Shown in pieces: positions 36,831 through 47,489 of a DNA stretch of 64,000 bases; the stretch's first letter is position 1, and the number at the start of each line of letters is the position of its first letter. This stretch comes from Asticcacaulis taihuensis (lineage in GTDB: Bacteria; Pseudomonadota; Alphaproteobacteria; Caulobacterales; Caulobacteraceae). The position numbers and the translations under genes are program-made. The notes under the pieces were generated by a model. The model made no database searches. It was not told the DNA's origin and saw only the letters and a program-made list of their open reading frames with translations. The DNA lies in assembly GCF_900100255.1 (NCBI RefSeq), contig NZ_FMTS01000006.1, forward strand, positions 62,001-126,000. Reading direction: 5' to 3'.

Positions 36831-38460
36831 GCAGCGCCTCCGCGAAGGTGTTACGGCCGACCCGTTCGAGCGTATCGATGAAACGCTCACTGTCGGAGGT
36901 CCGCAAGGTGAGATAGAGCTGGACCACGCGCTCGATGGCGGCGGGTACAGCCTCGGCGGAAAGGCCCTTGCCGGTGATCTGGCCAAGCGCGGCCTTCTCA
37001 TCGGCGCGGCCGCCCAGCAGGATCTGGTAGAATTCGATCCCCTGCTTGTCGACGCCCAGTATGCCGATATGACCGACATGGTGGTGTCCGCAGGCATTGA
37101 TGCAGCCGGAAATCTTGATCTGCAAATCGCCGATCTTGTCGGTCAGGTTGGCATCCTCGAAGCGCTTCGAGATTTCCTGCGACAGCGGAATCGACCGGGC
37201 ATTGGCCAGCGAGCAGTAATCCAGGCCAGGGCAGGTGATCATGTCGGTGATCTTGCCGGCATTGGCTGTGGCCAGATTGACCGTGTCGAGCTTCGCATAC
37301 AGCGCGTAAAGATCGCGCTTGGCGACGTGCGGCAGGATGATGTTCTGCTCGTGGCTGACGCGCAGCTCGCCGTAGCCGAACTCATCGGCGACATCGGCCA
37401 TCAGGTCCATCTGCGCCGAGGAGGCATCGCCCGGCGGCAGGCCGATGGGTTTGAGCGAAATGGTCACCGACACATGATCATCGCGCTTGTGCGGGTTGGT
37501 GTTGTTCTTGACCCAGCGGGCAAAGGCGGCATCGGCGGTCTTGGCGCGTTCAAACGCTACGCGATCGAATGGCGCATCGGCATAGGCCGGATCGGGGAAA
37601 TAGCTCTTGATGCGCGCCACTTCGGCGGCCGGCACATCGATGGCGGCCTTGTCGAAGGTTTCCCACTCTTCTTCCACCTGGCGCTTGTATTCGTCAGGGC
37701 CGAGAGCCGCGACCAGAATCTTGATACGCGCCTTATAGCTGTTGTCGCGGCGGCCATAGCGGTTATAGACGCGCAGGCACGCTTCGAGATAGCTCAGCAG
37801 TTTGTCACCCGGCAGCCCCTTGCGGATGCAGTGCGCCAGAGACGGCGTCCGGCCCATGCCGCCGCCGACATAGACATCGAAACCCTGCGGCGTCAGGTGC
37901 AGGCCGATATCGTGCAGGCGGATGGCGGCGCGGTCCTTCTCGGCGCCGGTGATGGCGATTTTGAACTTGCGCGGCAGGAAGTTGAATTCCGGATGGTTGG
38001 AAGACCACTGGCGGATGATCTCGCCCCACGGACGTGGATCGTCATGCTCATCCTTCGCGGCGCCGGCGAACTGATCGGTCGTGGTGTTGCGGATGCAGTT
38101 GCCCGAGGTTTGCAGGGCGTGCATCTCGACCTCGGCGAGCTGCTTCAGGATCTCCGGCACCTCGGCCAGCTTGATCCAGTTGAACTGGATGTTCTGGCGC
38201 GTGGTGAAGTGGCCGAAGTCGCGGTCATAGGTGCGGGCGATGTGGGCCAGCTTGCGCATCTTGGCGGAGGAGAGCACGCCATAGGGCACGGCGATGCGCA
38301 GCATATAGGCGTGCAGTTGCAGATAGACGCCGTTCATCAGGCGCAGCGGCTTGAACTGGTCTTCGCTGATCTCGCCGGCGAGGCGGCGCTTCACCTGATC
38401 GGAAAATTCACCGATGCGGTCCTGCACGAAGGCATGGTCGAACTGGTCGTAAACGTACAT
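36817..38460 (-). CDS. cysI: Sulfite reductase hemoprotein subunit (nitrite/sulfite reductase family)
   Basis: The 547-residue enzyme carries the siroheme and [4Fe-4S] motifs TCPGLDYCSLANARSIPLSQ and ISGCINACGHHHVGHIGILG, after two ferredoxin-like repeats (TSGNCIRNTTTDQFAG near residue 100). It reduces sulfite to sulfide with six electrons. No CysJ flavoprotein gene is present nearby; the electron donor may be ferredoxin, and a ferredoxin-NADP reductase gene lies 3.5 kb away. It is overlapped by the DUF934 gene and follows DUF2849 by one base. Confidence 0.92.
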   Translation of the reverse strand: MYVYDQFDHAFVQDRIGEFSDQVKRRLAGEISEDQFKPLRLMNGVYLQLHAYMLRIAVPYGVLSSAKMRKLAHIARTYDRDFGHFTTRQNIQFNWIKLAEVPEILKQLAEVEMHALQTSGNCIRNTTTDQFAGAAKDEHDDPRPWGEIIRQWSSNHPEFNFLPRKFKIAITGAEKDRAAIRLHDIGLHLTPQGFDVYVGGGMGRTPSLAHCIRKGLPGDKLLSYLEACLRVYNRYGRRDNSYKARIKILVAALGPDEYKRQVEEEWETFDKAAIDVPAAEVARIKSYFPDPAYADAPFDRVAFERAKTADAAFARWVKNNTNPHKRDDHVSVTISLKPIGLPPGDASSAQMDLMADVADEFGYGELRVSHEQNIILPHVAKRDLYALYAKLDTVNLATANAGKITDMITCPGLDYCSLANARSIPLSQEISKRFEDANLTDKIGDLQIKISGCINACGHHHVGHIGILGVDKQGIEFYQILLGGRADEKAALGQITGKGLSAEAVPAAIERVVQLYLTLRTSDSERFIDTLERVGRNTFAEALHEPA

Positions 38461-38461
38461 C

Positions 38462-38767
38462 TTAGTCCTCGAAGACATCAGCACGCTTGAACGCGCTGGA
38501 AAGGGCATCTGCGGTCTGGCCGATCGTCGGGCCGTTGGCGCGGACAAATTCGCGCACATGCTCGCGCTGGACCGGACTGCCGGCATCGGTCAGCGGAATG
38601 AGATAGGGCGCGACGACCTCGGTTTCGCGCTTTTGCCATTCCGCCAGGGCGGCCTCGGCCTGTTCGTCGCTCAGGCGCGCCGCATGGGCGGCGTCTTCCA
38701 CCCAGCCGGCTTCGGAAAACCAGATGGTCAGGCCGTCGGTCAGGCGGTTGGCGGTAAGTAACTTCAT
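38462..38767 (-). CDS. DUF2849 protein
   Basis: The 101-residue protein begins KLLTANRLTDGLTIWFSEAG and contains EVVAPYLIPLTDAG and VREFVRANGPTIG, the DUF2849 pattern. It is conserved in alphaproteobacteria between cysG and cysI, which suggests a role in siroheme or sulfite reduction, but none is demonstrated. It overlaps the cysG stop by four bases (ATGA). Confidence 0.88.
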   Translation of the reverse strand: MKLLTANRLTDGLTIWFSEAGWVEDAAHAARLSDEQAEAALAEWQKRETEVVAPYLIPLTDAGSPVQREHVREFVRANGPTIGQTADALSSAFKRADVFED

Positions 38768-40140
38768 GCGTTGATCCTGAGGGTCTCGGTAATGACGGCC
38801 GCGGCCGTGTCCTGATAAAGCGCGGCCACTTCGCCGATGATAACGAGGGCCGGGCCCTTTGGCGGATGGGCGGCGATGGTATCGGCCAGCGCGCCGAGGT
38901 GCGTCAGCGTGCGGCGTTCATCGGCGCGGGTGCCGTTTTCGATCACCAGAACCGGCGTATCCGGCATCCGGCCGTGGCGGGTCAGCTTGTCGGCAATCTC
39001 GCGCGCCGTGGCGACGCCCATATAGACAACCAGGGTATGATGCGGGGCGGAAAGCGCCGACCAGTCCAGCCTTAGCGGATTGGAATGATCGCCGTCCTTC
39101 GAGTGGCCGGTGATAAAGGTGACGCTCTGGGCATGGTCGCGGTGGGTCAGGGGCACGGCGGCGGAAGCCGCGCAACCGAGCGCCGCCGTGACGCCTGGCG
39201 TGATGTGGACCTCGATACCGGCCTGGCGCAGGGCCTCGACCTCTTCGCCGCCGCGGCCGAAGACGAACGGATCGCCACCCTTGAGGCGCACGACGCGCTT
39301 GCCCAGCCGAGCCTGTTCGACCAGCAGTTCGTGAATCTGATCCTGCGGCACGGAATGGTTCGAGCGTTCCTTGCCGACATAGAAGCGGTCGGCGTCACGG
39401 CGCGCCAGGTCCATGACGCCATCGCCGACCAGGCGATCATAGACGATGACATCGGCCTCGGAGAGCAGGCGCAGGGCTTTCAGGGTCAGCAGTTCCGGAT
39501 CACCGGGACCGGCACCGACCAGATGGACCACACCGGTGCGCGGCGCATCGATATTGGTCAGGGCCAGCGCCACGGCGTCATCGATCTGCCCTTTGCGCGC
39601 CAACTCAGTTGCGGGCGATGACAGGATATTTTCCCACGCGCGGCGGCGATCGTCCGTATTCGGAATAAGGTCACGCAAACGCGGCGACAGGGCGGTGGCG
39701 AAGGCGGCGACCTCGGTTTCCGAAGGCGGCACGGCAGCCTCGATCTTGCGGCGGGTCTCACGCGCCAGCACCGGCGCGCCGCCGCCGGTAGCGACGCCGA
39801 TGCTTAAAGTGCCACGATCGATGATGGCTGGCACATGGAAGTCGCTGAGATCGGGAAAATCGACCACATTGAGCGGCGCGCGTGAGGTTCGCGCTAAGCC
39901 TGCGCCCTTTTCGGCCAGTGTGCGGTCATCAAAAGCAACGATGATCAGCGAGGCGTCTGCCAGTTCGGCAGCCTCCGGCCAGCGGGGCAATGCGTCTGTA
40001 AGGTCGGCCAGTGGGGCGAAGACAGTCACTTTCGCCGGGGTGCGGTTTATCAGGGTCAGCTTGCGGATCGCCCACGCGCCAGCGCCGATCAGGACGACCT
40101 GACGGTTTTCCAGCGGCCATGACAGGGGCAGAGCGAGCAT
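38764..40140 (-). CDS. cysG: Siroheme synthase (multifunctional CysG)
   Basis: The 458-residue protein has the CysG N-terminal dehydrogenase/chelatase half (SWPLENRQVVLIGAGAWAIR, FPDLSDFHVPAIIDRGTLSI) and the C-terminal uroporphyrinogen-III methyltransferase half (VHLVGAGPGDPELLTLKALR, RLKGGDPFVFGRGGEE, ALVIIGEVAAL). It converts uroporphyrinogen III to siroheme for CysI. The usual GGG-x-VA motif in the N-terminal half reads GAGAWAIRK, close to normal. I chose Met at 40140; an in-frame ATG at 40170 adds ten residues. It heads the operon. Confidence 0.93.
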   Translation of the reverse strand: MLALPLSWPLENRQVVLIGAGAWAIRKLTLINRTPAKVTVFAPLADLTDALPRWPEAAELADASLIIVAFDDRTLAEKGAGLARTSRAPLNVVDFPDLSDFHVPAIIDRGTLSIGVATGGGAPVLARETRRKIEAAVPPSETEVAAFATALSPRLRDLIPNTDDRRRAWENILSSPATELARKGQIDDAVALALTNIDAPRTGVVHLVGAGPGDPELLTLKALRLLSEADVIVYDRLVGDGVMDLARRDADRFYVGKERSNHSVPQDQIHELLVEQARLGKRVVRLKGGDPFVFGRGGEEVEALRQAGIEVHITPGVTAALGCAASAAVPLTHRDHAQSVTFITGHSKDGDHSNPLRLDWSALSAPHHTLVVYMGVATAREIADKLTRHGRMPDTPVLVIENGTRADERRTLTHLGALADTIAAHPPKGPALVIIGEVAALYQDTAAAVITETLRINA

Positions 40141-40265
40141 TGCAACAACACCAAAAGAGGGACCATACAACATGATCCCCTTTAACACTGCCCTATGTAA
40201 GGTTTTGTGCTCGCGATTTAAAGCGATGGTTTGTCGTGCGAGGGTTTAGGGCGGCTAAACGGCGC

Positions 40266-40613
40266 CTAATGACTGGCGCCATCCCACTTGGTGATCTTGA
40301 GCGCATCGAGGTCAATGGTCGGAATGCAGCGCAGATTGATGCAGCGCATCTCCTTGCCGTCCGGTCCCTGGCCTTCGGAATAGGGGGCGATGCCGCAGGT
40401 CGAGCAAAAATGGTGATGCAGGCGGCGGGTATTGAAATTATAGGTCGAAACGCCCGATTCCGGTGTTTTGAGTTTGAAGGCATCGGCCGGCACGAAGGCC
40501 AGCAAGCCGCCGCGCCGCCGGCACATCGAGCAGTTGCAGTCCAGGCCCTCATTGAAATCGCCCTCGACCTCAAAGGCGATCTGGCCGCAATGGCAGCTTC
40601 CCTGGTGCAGCAT
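40266..40613 (-). CDS. GFA (CENP-V) family zinc-binding protein
   Basis: The 115-residue protein has the zinc-ligand cysteines of the GFA fold: GSCHCGQIAFEV, DCNCSMCRRRGG, and HHFCSTCGIAPY. The family was named for glutathione-dependent formaldehyde-activating enzyme, but that activity is doubtful for most members, so no reaction is assigned. The start ATG at 40613 gives the usual family N-terminus. It is divergent from the haemoglobin gene. Confidence 0.88.
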   Translation of the reverse strand: MLHQGSCHCGQIAFEVEGDFNEGLDCNCSMCRRRGGLLAFVPADAFKLKTPESGVSTYNFNTRRLHHHFCSTCGIAPYSEGQGPDGKEMRCINLRCIPTIDLDALKITKWDGASH

Positions 40614-40719
40614 GATGTCTCTCCTTTGGTGGGAATCTTGTCTGGCAGGCATAAGAAAACAATGCGGAGAGACAACCGGTCGCAGCGACCCGATCCTGTC
40701 AGTATGCTATAAGGTGGCT

Positions 40720-41139
40720 ATGAGTTCAGAACACGCGATCGCTGCCCGCCAGAAAATCCGCGCTGATGCCGCCGCCATCGGCGTCGATGAAGCCTTTATC
40801 TCGAAACTGGTCGATGAGTTTTACAGTCGTGTCCGCGTCCATCCTCAACTGGGACCGGTCTTCAATAATGCGGTCGATGACTGGCCGGAGCATCTGGCGA
40901 AACTCAAGCAATTCTGGGAATCGGTGGCGCTGAATGCCGGGGTCTATTCCGGCCGTCCGATGCAGGCGCATCTCAAGGTCAAATCCATCGAACCGGCGCA
41001 TTTCGGCGAATGGCTCTATCTGTTCGAGCAGACCCTGCGCGATATCGCGCCGTCCGAAGCGGCCGTGGAATATTTCATGATCCGCGCCAACCGGATCGGC
41101 GAGAGCCTGAAGCTGGGGCTGTTTTTCAGGCCGGCTTAG
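40720..41139 (+). CDS. Group III truncated haemoglobin
   Basis: The 139-residue protein fits the group III 2-on-2 globin pattern: FISKLVDEFYSRVRVHPQLG, FNNAVDDWPEHLAKLKQFWE, and the proximal His in HLKVKSIEPAHFGEWLYLFE. These bind haem and O2 or NO; roles in Campylobacter-type members concern NO and electron transfer. Placed beside the siroheme operon, a link to haem or sulfite chemistry is only a guess. ATG 40720 is chosen over the longer frame, which is antisense to the GFA gene. Confidence 0.88.
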   Translation: MSSEHAIAARQKIRADAAAIGVDEAFISKLVDEFYSRVRVHPQLGPVFNNAVDDWPEHLAKLKQFWESVALNAGVYSGRPMQAHLKVKSIEPAHFGEWLYLFEQTLRDIAPSEAAVEYFMIRANRIGESLKLGLFFRPA

Positions 41140-41540
41140 CCAATCCAGTCCTCGACCTGCAAATGGGCCTTCAGATGCACGAAAGCCCTGTCACGGCTGA
41201 CAAGTATCGCCTTGGCCGTGACAGCTTGGGCAGCAATCATCATGTCGGAAAGCGTCAGGTTAATGCCTGAGGTTTCGCAGGTGGCGCGCAATTGGCCGTA
41301 TTGACGGGCGGTGTCTTCCGTCCACGGCAGAATGCTGACACTGGCCAGCATGGCTTCGATGCCTTGAGTCATCACCTTGGGATGGCCGCGCCTGGCCAGA
41401 CCGTAAAACAGCTCACCCGCGCTGATCGCCGAAACGGCGATATCGTGCAATGCGGCCGTTTGCTTTAACCGCTGGCGCAGGCCGGGAATGTCGTCGCGGA
41501 TAATGTGGCTGACCAGATTGGTGTCGAGCAAATAGATCAT
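41136..41540 (-). CDS. vapC: VapC-type PIN-domain toxin
   Basis: The 134-residue protein begins MIYLLDTNLVSHIIR with the first acidic residue (Asp 6) and has Glu in SAGELFYGLARR, Asp in LTLSDMMIAAQA and Asp in VSRDRAFVHL, the four PIN catalytic acids. VapC toxins are RNases that often cut tRNA or rRNA. It overlaps vapB by four bases (ATGA), the normal antitoxin-first order. All active-site residues are present, so it is probably functional. Confidence 0.9.
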   Translation of the reverse strand: MIYLLDTNLVSHIIRDDIPGLRQRLKQTAALHDIAVSAISAGELFYGLARRGHPKVMTQGIEAMLASVSILPWTEDTARQYGQLRATCETSGINLTLSDMMIAAQAVTAKAILVSRDRAFVHLKAHLQVEDWIG

Positions 41541-41803
41541 AAATTATCGTCGCCAAACGGGTCGGCAGGCAATGGCGCCTGCCGCATATCCTTCAATTCG
41601 TTTTCATTGAGAAAATCTGAGGGAATGCCGGCGGCGTCCAGAAGCGAAAAAACGTCGTCCCATGATCGGTGTCGCGGAGTTAGAATGACTTCACCGGTTT
41701 TTTCGTCCCTACGGATGTTGACTTCATCGCCTTCAAAGCGAAAGTCCTTGGGCAGACGCACGGCCTGACTTCGCCCGGTCTTAAAAAGTTTGGCTGTAGT
41801 CAT
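41537..41803 (-). CDS. vapB: VapB-type antitoxin (AbrB/SpoVT family)
   Basis: The 88-residue protein has the swapped-hairpin AbrB DNA-binding start TAKLFKTGRSQAVRLPKDFR and a C-terminal helix that would block VapC. GGAGG precedes the ATG at 41803. The upstream region has AT-rich TATATA-type sequence with a short GGTA/TACC repeat that could serve as operator, which is inferred. Confidence 0.9.
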   Translation of the reverse strand: MTTAKLFKTGRSQAVRLPKDFRFEGDEVNIRRDEKTGEVILTPRHRSWDDVFSLLDAAGIPSDFLNENELKDMRQAPLPADPFGDDNL

Positions 41804-41896
41804 GGCAACCTCCGTGGTAGGTACCGTTGATATATACCATATTCCTGAAAATAGCAACGCCTCTCCATCGGATGACGAAGAGGCGCTGAAAACATA

Positions 41897-43062
<1,166 letters not shown>

Positions 43063-43138
43063 TTAAACTGAAAGACGCTATAAAGAAGCGTCCGGTTAAG
43101 GGCAACTGAGGCTATGTGGCCAGGTCAGGGGTTAGAAT

Positions 43139-44101
43139 ATGTCGCGTGATCGTCTGCCGCCGCTGTCGGCGCTTCGGGTATTTGAAGCCGCCGCCCGCCA
43201 TGAAAGCTTCAAGCAGGCCGCGGAAGAACTGTTCGTGACGCCCGGCGCGGTGTCGCAGCAGATCCGCCTTCTGGAAGAACATGTCGGCGTCGAACTGTTT
43301 GTGCGTGACGGCCGCCGCGTTGTGCTTTCTGATGCCGGCAAGGCGTCGGCGCAGATACTGAAGGAAGCCTTTGAGAAGATGTTCGAGGCCACGCGCCTGA
43401 TGAAACAGGGCAACCAGAAGGGCCGCGTCACCGTTTCCGCAGCGCCGAGCTTTGCCGCCAAGTGGCTGATGCCGCGTCTCTATGACTTTAGCGCCGCTAA
43501 CGAGGATATCGATGTCTGGGTGAGCGCCGATATGGCCCCGGTCGATTTCGCCACCAGCGATATCGATCTCGCCATCCGCTACGGCAACGGCCATTACAGC
43601 GGGTTGAATGTCGAACACCTGCTGGCCGAGGCCGTAGTGCCGGTCTGCTCGCCGCTGCTTTACGAAGCTGCGCCGATCCGCAAGCCCGCTGATCTCAGCC
43701 ATCACGTCCTGCTGCATGATGTCGGCTTCGAGACCGATCCCTCGTGCCCGGACTGGGCCATGTGGCTGAAGGCGCATGGCGTTGAAGGTGTTGATGCCAG
43801 CAGAGGCCCGCGGTTCAACCAATCGAGCATGGTCATCGAAGGCGCGGTGGCGGGCCGCGGCGTGGCCCTGGCCAAGCGCACCATCGCCGAGGCTGACCTC
43901 AAGGCTGGTCGCCTGATGGTGCTGTTCGATGAAAAGGACAAGCCGCTGGAATATGGCTATTACCTGGTCTGGCCACAGACCCGCGAACCGACCCCGGCGC
44001 AGATGCGCTTCATGGAGTGGCTGCGCGCCGAAGCCCTGCGTGTTGATGGCGCGCCGAGCGCCCATATTGAACCGCCGGTCTTCGCCGCAATGGATATTTA
44101 A
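43139..44101 (+). CDS. LysR-family transcriptional regulator (GcvA-like)
   Basis: The 320-residue protein has the N-terminal HTH of LysR type (LPPLSALRVFEAAARHESFK, QAAEELFVTPGAVSQQIRLL) and a C-terminal periplasmic-binding-like effector domain (VSAAPSFAAKWLMPRLYDF). The opening PPLxALRxFEAAARHxSF is the GcvA/AmpR branch. Divergent placement beside the reductase gene suggests it as target. It is convergent with the cysteine synthase gene, which ends 12 bases away. Confidence 0.88.
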   Translation: MSRDRLPPLSALRVFEAAARHESFKQAAEELFVTPGAVSQQIRLLEEHVGVELFVRDGRRVVLSDAGKASAQILKEAFEKMFEATRLMKQGNQKGRVTVSAAPSFAAKWLMPRLYDFSAANEDIDVWVSADMAPVDFATSDIDLAIRYGNGHYSGLNVEHLLAEAVVPVCSPLLYEAAPIRKPADLSHHVLLHDVGFETDPSCPDWAMWLKAHGVEGVDASRGPRFNQSSMVIEGAVAGRGVALAKRTIAEADLKAGRLMVLFDEKDKPLEYGYYLVWPQTREPTPAQMRFMEWLRAEALRVDGAPSAHIEPPVFAAMDI

Positions 44102-44112
44102 GGGAGAGACCA

Positions 44113-45120
44113 CTAGTCCGCCGCCATCCACGGCGGAACCGGCAGGCCCTTTTCACGCAGGAAGGGCGGATTGAATATCTTGGAGGCGTAGCGGTTGCCG
44201 TAGTCGCACAGCACGGTGACGATCGTCTTGCCCGGTCCCAGATCCTTCGCCATCTTCATGGCGCCGACAATATTGAGCGCGGCGGACGTACCCAGGCACA
44301 GGCCCTCGTTCTCGATCAGGTCATAGAGTACGGGCAGCCATTCGGCATCGGACACCTGATAGGAACGGTCGACCGTGATGCCTTCGAGATTGGCGGTGAT
44401 GCGGCCCTGACCGATGCCTTCCGAAATCGAGGTGCCTTCGGATTTCAACTCGCCGGTGGTGTAATAGCTGTGAAGGGCTGCGCCAAACGGATCGGCCAGG
44501 CCGATCTGGATGTTCGGGTTTTTCTCTTTCAGATAAAGGCTCAGGCCGCCCAGCGTACCCCCCGAACCGACCGCGCAGATAAAGGCGTCCAGCTTGCCGC
44601 CGGTCTGTTCCCAGATTTCCGGCCCGGTGCCTTCGATATGGGCGCGGCGGTTGGCGGTGTTGTCGAACTGGTTGGCCCAGATGACGCTTTCGCCGGCCTC
44701 ACGCAATTCCTGCGCCAAGGTGCCGGAATAGCGGACATAGTTGCCGGGGTTGGCATAGGGCAGGGCGTCGACCTCGATCAGTTCGGCGCCAAAAGCGCGG
44801 ATGGCGTCCTTCTTTTCCTGCGCCTGGGTGCGCGGAATGACGATCTTGGTCTTGTAACCCAGGGCATTGGCGACGAGCGCCAGACCGATGCCGGTATTGC
44901 CGGCCGTGCCTTCCACGATTGTGCCGCCCGGTTTCAGCGAACCATCGGCCTCCGCGGCACGGATGATCCACAGGGCGGCGCGGTCCTTGATCGACTGGCC
45001 GGGATTGAGGAACTCCGCCTTGCCGTAAATCTCGCAGCCGGTCGCCTCTGAAGCCGCTTTCAGGCGAATGAGGGGCGTATTGCCGATCAGATCGACGACG
45101 GAAGAAACGGTTCTGGCCAT
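44113..45120 (-). CDS. cysK: Cysteine synthase A-type PLP enzyme
   Basis: The 335-residue enzyme makes cysteine from O-acetylserine and sulfide. The PLP lysine is in NPGQSIKDRAA, the substrate loop is EGTAGNTGIGLALVANALG, and the phosphate loop is AVGSGGTLGGLSLYL. The motif EGTAGNTGIG (Thr-Ala instead of Thr-Ser/Pro-Thr-Ser) and the length resemble an alphaproteobacterial CysK subgroup; a cystathionine-beta-synthase-like activity cannot be excluded. It completes sulfate assimilation with the cys operon. Confidence 0.87.
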   Translation of the reverse strand: MARTVSSVVDLIGNTPLIRLKAASEATGCEIYGKAEFLNPGQSIKDRAALWIIRAAEADGSLKPGGTIVEGTAGNTGIGLALVANALGYKTKIVIPRTQAQEKKDAIRAFGAELIEVDALPYANPGNYVRYSGTLAQELREAGESVIWANQFDNTANRRAHIEGTGPEIWEQTGGKLDAFICAVGSGGTLGGLSLYLKEKNPNIQIGLADPFGAALHSYYTTGELKSEGTSISEGIGQGRITANLEGITVDRSYQVSDAEWLPVLYDLIENEGLCLGTSAALNIVGAMKMAKDLGPGKTIVTVLCDYGNRYASKIFNPPFLREKGLPVPPWMAAD

Positions 45121-45317
45121 GGGAGGAGTCCTTATAAGGGATGCGGCTTGCTAACAGATGCGCAACGGCAACCCAAGCGATGGATTCTAAGCCGGCGATT
45201 TAGACATTCTGGCTTATGTCCACAAGGAAAAGCTTTTGGCGATCACGGCTTTATGTCTATATGCCGCCGAGGCCTGATGAGCAGGCGCAAGCTATTGAGG
45301 ATCAGGACAGGGCGCGC

Positions 45318-46283
45318 ATGGCCGTTTTCACCCCCGTATCTCTGGAGGACGCCCGTGCCTATCTGAGCGCCTATGATATAGGTGAACTGATCCATCTCGA
45401 AGGCATCGAGGAGGGGGTTTCCAACACCAATTTCAAGGTGGAGACGACCTCCGGCCTTTATGCCCTGACGCTTTTCGAGGCCGCCACGCCGGAAGACAGC
45501 CTGCCCTGGTTCATGGATTATACGCTTTATCTCGACCGCAAGGGCTATCCGGCGCCGGGGCCGGCGCTCAAGCGTGACGGGCAATCCCTGGGGCGGATCA
45601 ACGGCAAGCCCTGCGCCCTGATCAAATGGCTGCCGGGGCGCTGGCCGCGCAACCCCGATACCCGCCACGCCGCTTCGGCCGGAGAATATCTGGCGAAGCT
45701 GCATCTGATCGGCGGCGATTTTCCGCAATATCGCGCCAATTCCATGGGACCGGCGTCCTGGCCTGGCCTGATCGCCCGCTGCGAACCGAAGGCAGCGACC
45801 TCTCCGCGCGCCCAGGAGATACTGGCGGACTTCCGCGAGGAACTGGCTTTCCTCAAGGGCGTTTGGCCTGCTGATCTCCCCAAAGGCGCGATCCACGCTG
45901 ATTACTTCACCGATAATGTCCTGATGAATGACGACGGCATCGTCACCGGCGTGATCGACTATTATTATGCCTGCACAGATTTTTACGCCTATGATCTGGC
46001 GGTGGCGCTCAATGCCTGGGGCTTCACGCCTGGCGGTCAGCCGCAACCGCAGATGATCTCCGCCTTTATCAAGGGCTATCATGAGACTCGGCCTCTGTCC
46101 GAAGCCGAGATCAACGCCCTGCCGCTGTTCGCGCGCGGTTCGGCCGTGCGCTTTACCCTGACGCGGCTCTATGACCTTTTGAACCACGACCCCTCATGGG
46201 TGGTGAAGCCGAAAGACCCGGAAGCCTTCTATCGCCGGCTGGATCATCATCGCGGCATCAAGACTGGCCATACGTATTTTTAG
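45318..46283 (+). CDS. thrB: Homoserine kinase (ThrB, aminoglycoside-phosphotransferase fold)
   Basis: The 321-residue protein begins AVFTPVSLEDARAYLSAYDI and contains EGVSNTNFKVETTSG, the catalytic loop GAIHADYFTDNVLM (HxD...N) and the metal Asp in GVIDYYYACTDFYAYDLAVA, typical of the choline-kinase-like ThrB of alphaproteobacteria. It phosphorylates homoserine for ThrC, whose gene lies 1.2 kb downstream on the other strand. ATG 45318 follows AGGACAGG; the open frame further upstream is unlike protein. Confidence 0.92.
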   Translation: MAVFTPVSLEDARAYLSAYDIGELIHLEGIEEGVSNTNFKVETTSGLYALTLFEAATPEDSLPWFMDYTLYLDRKGYPAPGPALKRDGQSLGRINGKPCALIKWLPGRWPRNPDTRHAASAGEYLAKLHLIGGDFPQYRANSMGPASWPGLIARCEPKAATSPRAQEILADFREELAFLKGVWPADLPKGAIHADYFTDNVLMNDDGIVTGVIDYYYACTDFYAYDLAVALNAWGFTPGGQPQPQMISAFIKGYHETRPLSEAEINALPLFARGSAVRFTLTRLYDLLNHDPSWVVKPKDPEAFYRRLDHHRGIKTGHTYF

Positions 46284-46323
46284 AGGCTGTGATAGGCTGC
46301 TTCCGTTAATGGGGGGAATTATC

Positions 46324-47466
46324 ATGCGGAAGATTTTTGCGGGAGCTTTGGTCGTCTTTCTTTTGGCTCAGGCTCTGCCGGTTTTGGCCAAAAATTCTCC
46401 GTCCCTAACACCGGCAGAAATGCGTCAGTTAAAAAAAGAAGCAATGGCCGGTGACGCGTCGGCAATGCTGTCTCTGGGGGACGCTTATCACTATGGCCGG
46501 GCGGTAAGATTTACATCAGACCCTGCGTGGGCGGCCTATTGGTATGGTCGGGCAGCTAGTCAAGGTAATGTAGAAGCGCAGACCCGTTTGGGTGATATTT
46601 ACAGTGATCCCGAAGACCCGCTTTATAATGAAGTTACCGCTTTGCTCTGGTACAAAAGTGCCGCCGAAAAGGGATATTTGCCAGCCCAATATTCATTGGC
46701 CATGCTTTATGAAAACGCGAAGACGATCAATCCCGATTACAGCCTAGCCTATGCCTGGTGTGTAAAAGCCGCCCAACAGGGGGATGAGCAAGCGTACGAA
46801 ACGCTGGACGGATTATACATTTATGGCGCGTCCGTTCATTCATACGACGAAGTGCTTGACCACCTAACCATCAAGGCTGAGGCTGGTGATGCCGAGGCGC
46901 AATGGCGCCTTGGCAAAAGCTATATGCGTGGTGATGCGCGTCAGGATATTTCCAAAGCTATGCGATGGCTGGAAGCATCGGCAGATCAAGGAAGCGCCAA
47001 AGGACTGTATTATTTTGGCGCTGAACTGTTGATGGGTAATAACCTGCCTCAGGATGTAACGCGCGGTCTGCAGATGGAAAAGCGCGCAGCCGACATGGGT
47101 TATGTGCCCGCGCAGTTTTACTGGGCGCATAATTATCCTGCTGAAGGTGAGACACCTGATGAGGGCATTGAGAAAATGATCTTTGGCTGGTGGTTAGCCG
47201 CAGCCGAAAAGGATTATTCGGAAGCGCAGGAGTCGCTGAGCTATTATTACGCGAACGGGCAATATGTGACGCAGGACAAGGCAGAAGCTTGGAAATGGCA
47301 CCTATTGTCTTTCCGTAGTCCATGGCGTCAATTATCTTGGCAAAAAGATAATTTTCCGGGGACGCCAGTACCGAGCCTTTCCGATTTTGAGAAGGCAGAA
47401 GGCCATCGCCGCGCCGAGGCCTGGCAGGCGGCGCATCCCGGCCCTTACTGGCCACGTCCGCAATAA
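46324..47466 (+). CDS. Exported Sel1-like (TPR-like) repeat protein
   Basis: The 380-residue protein has a Sec signal peptide (KIFAGALVVFLLAQALPVLA) and then seven or more Sel1-like repeats, each with the A-x-x-W/G-x-x-x-A-A-x-x-G pattern (WAAYWYGRAASQGNVEAQTR, LLWYKSAAEKGYLPAQYSLA, MRWLEASADQGSAKGLYYFG). Such proteins are scaffolds in the periplasm, often in envelope or signalling roles. ATG 46324 with GGGGGG seven bases upstream is chosen. GC content is lower than that of the flanking thrB and thrC genes. Function unknown. Confidence 0.85.
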   Translation: MRKIFAGALVVFLLAQALPVLAKNSPSLTPAEMRQLKKEAMAGDASAMLSLGDAYHYGRAVRFTSDPAWAAYWYGRAASQGNVEAQTRLGDIYSDPEDPLYNEVTALLWYKSAAEKGYLPAQYSLAMLYENAKTINPDYSLAYAWCVKAAQQGDEQAYETLDGLYIYGASVHSYDEVLDHLTIKAEAGDAEAQWRLGKSYMRGDARQDISKAMRWLEASADQGSAKGLYYFGAELLMGNNLPQDVTRGLQMEKRAADMGYVPAQFYWAHNYPAEGETPDEGIEKMIFGWWLAAAEKDYSEAQESLSYYYANGQYVTQDKAEAWKWHLLSFRSPWRQLSWQKDNFPGTPVPSLSDFEKAEGHRRAEAWQAAHPGPYWPRPQ

Positions 47467-47489
47467 TTACAAAAGCTACCGCCGCGCAA

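Noticed and set aside
36829-38490. 553-codon plus-strand frame opposite cysI
   Set aside because: Antisense shadow of cysI with no ribosome site or family features.
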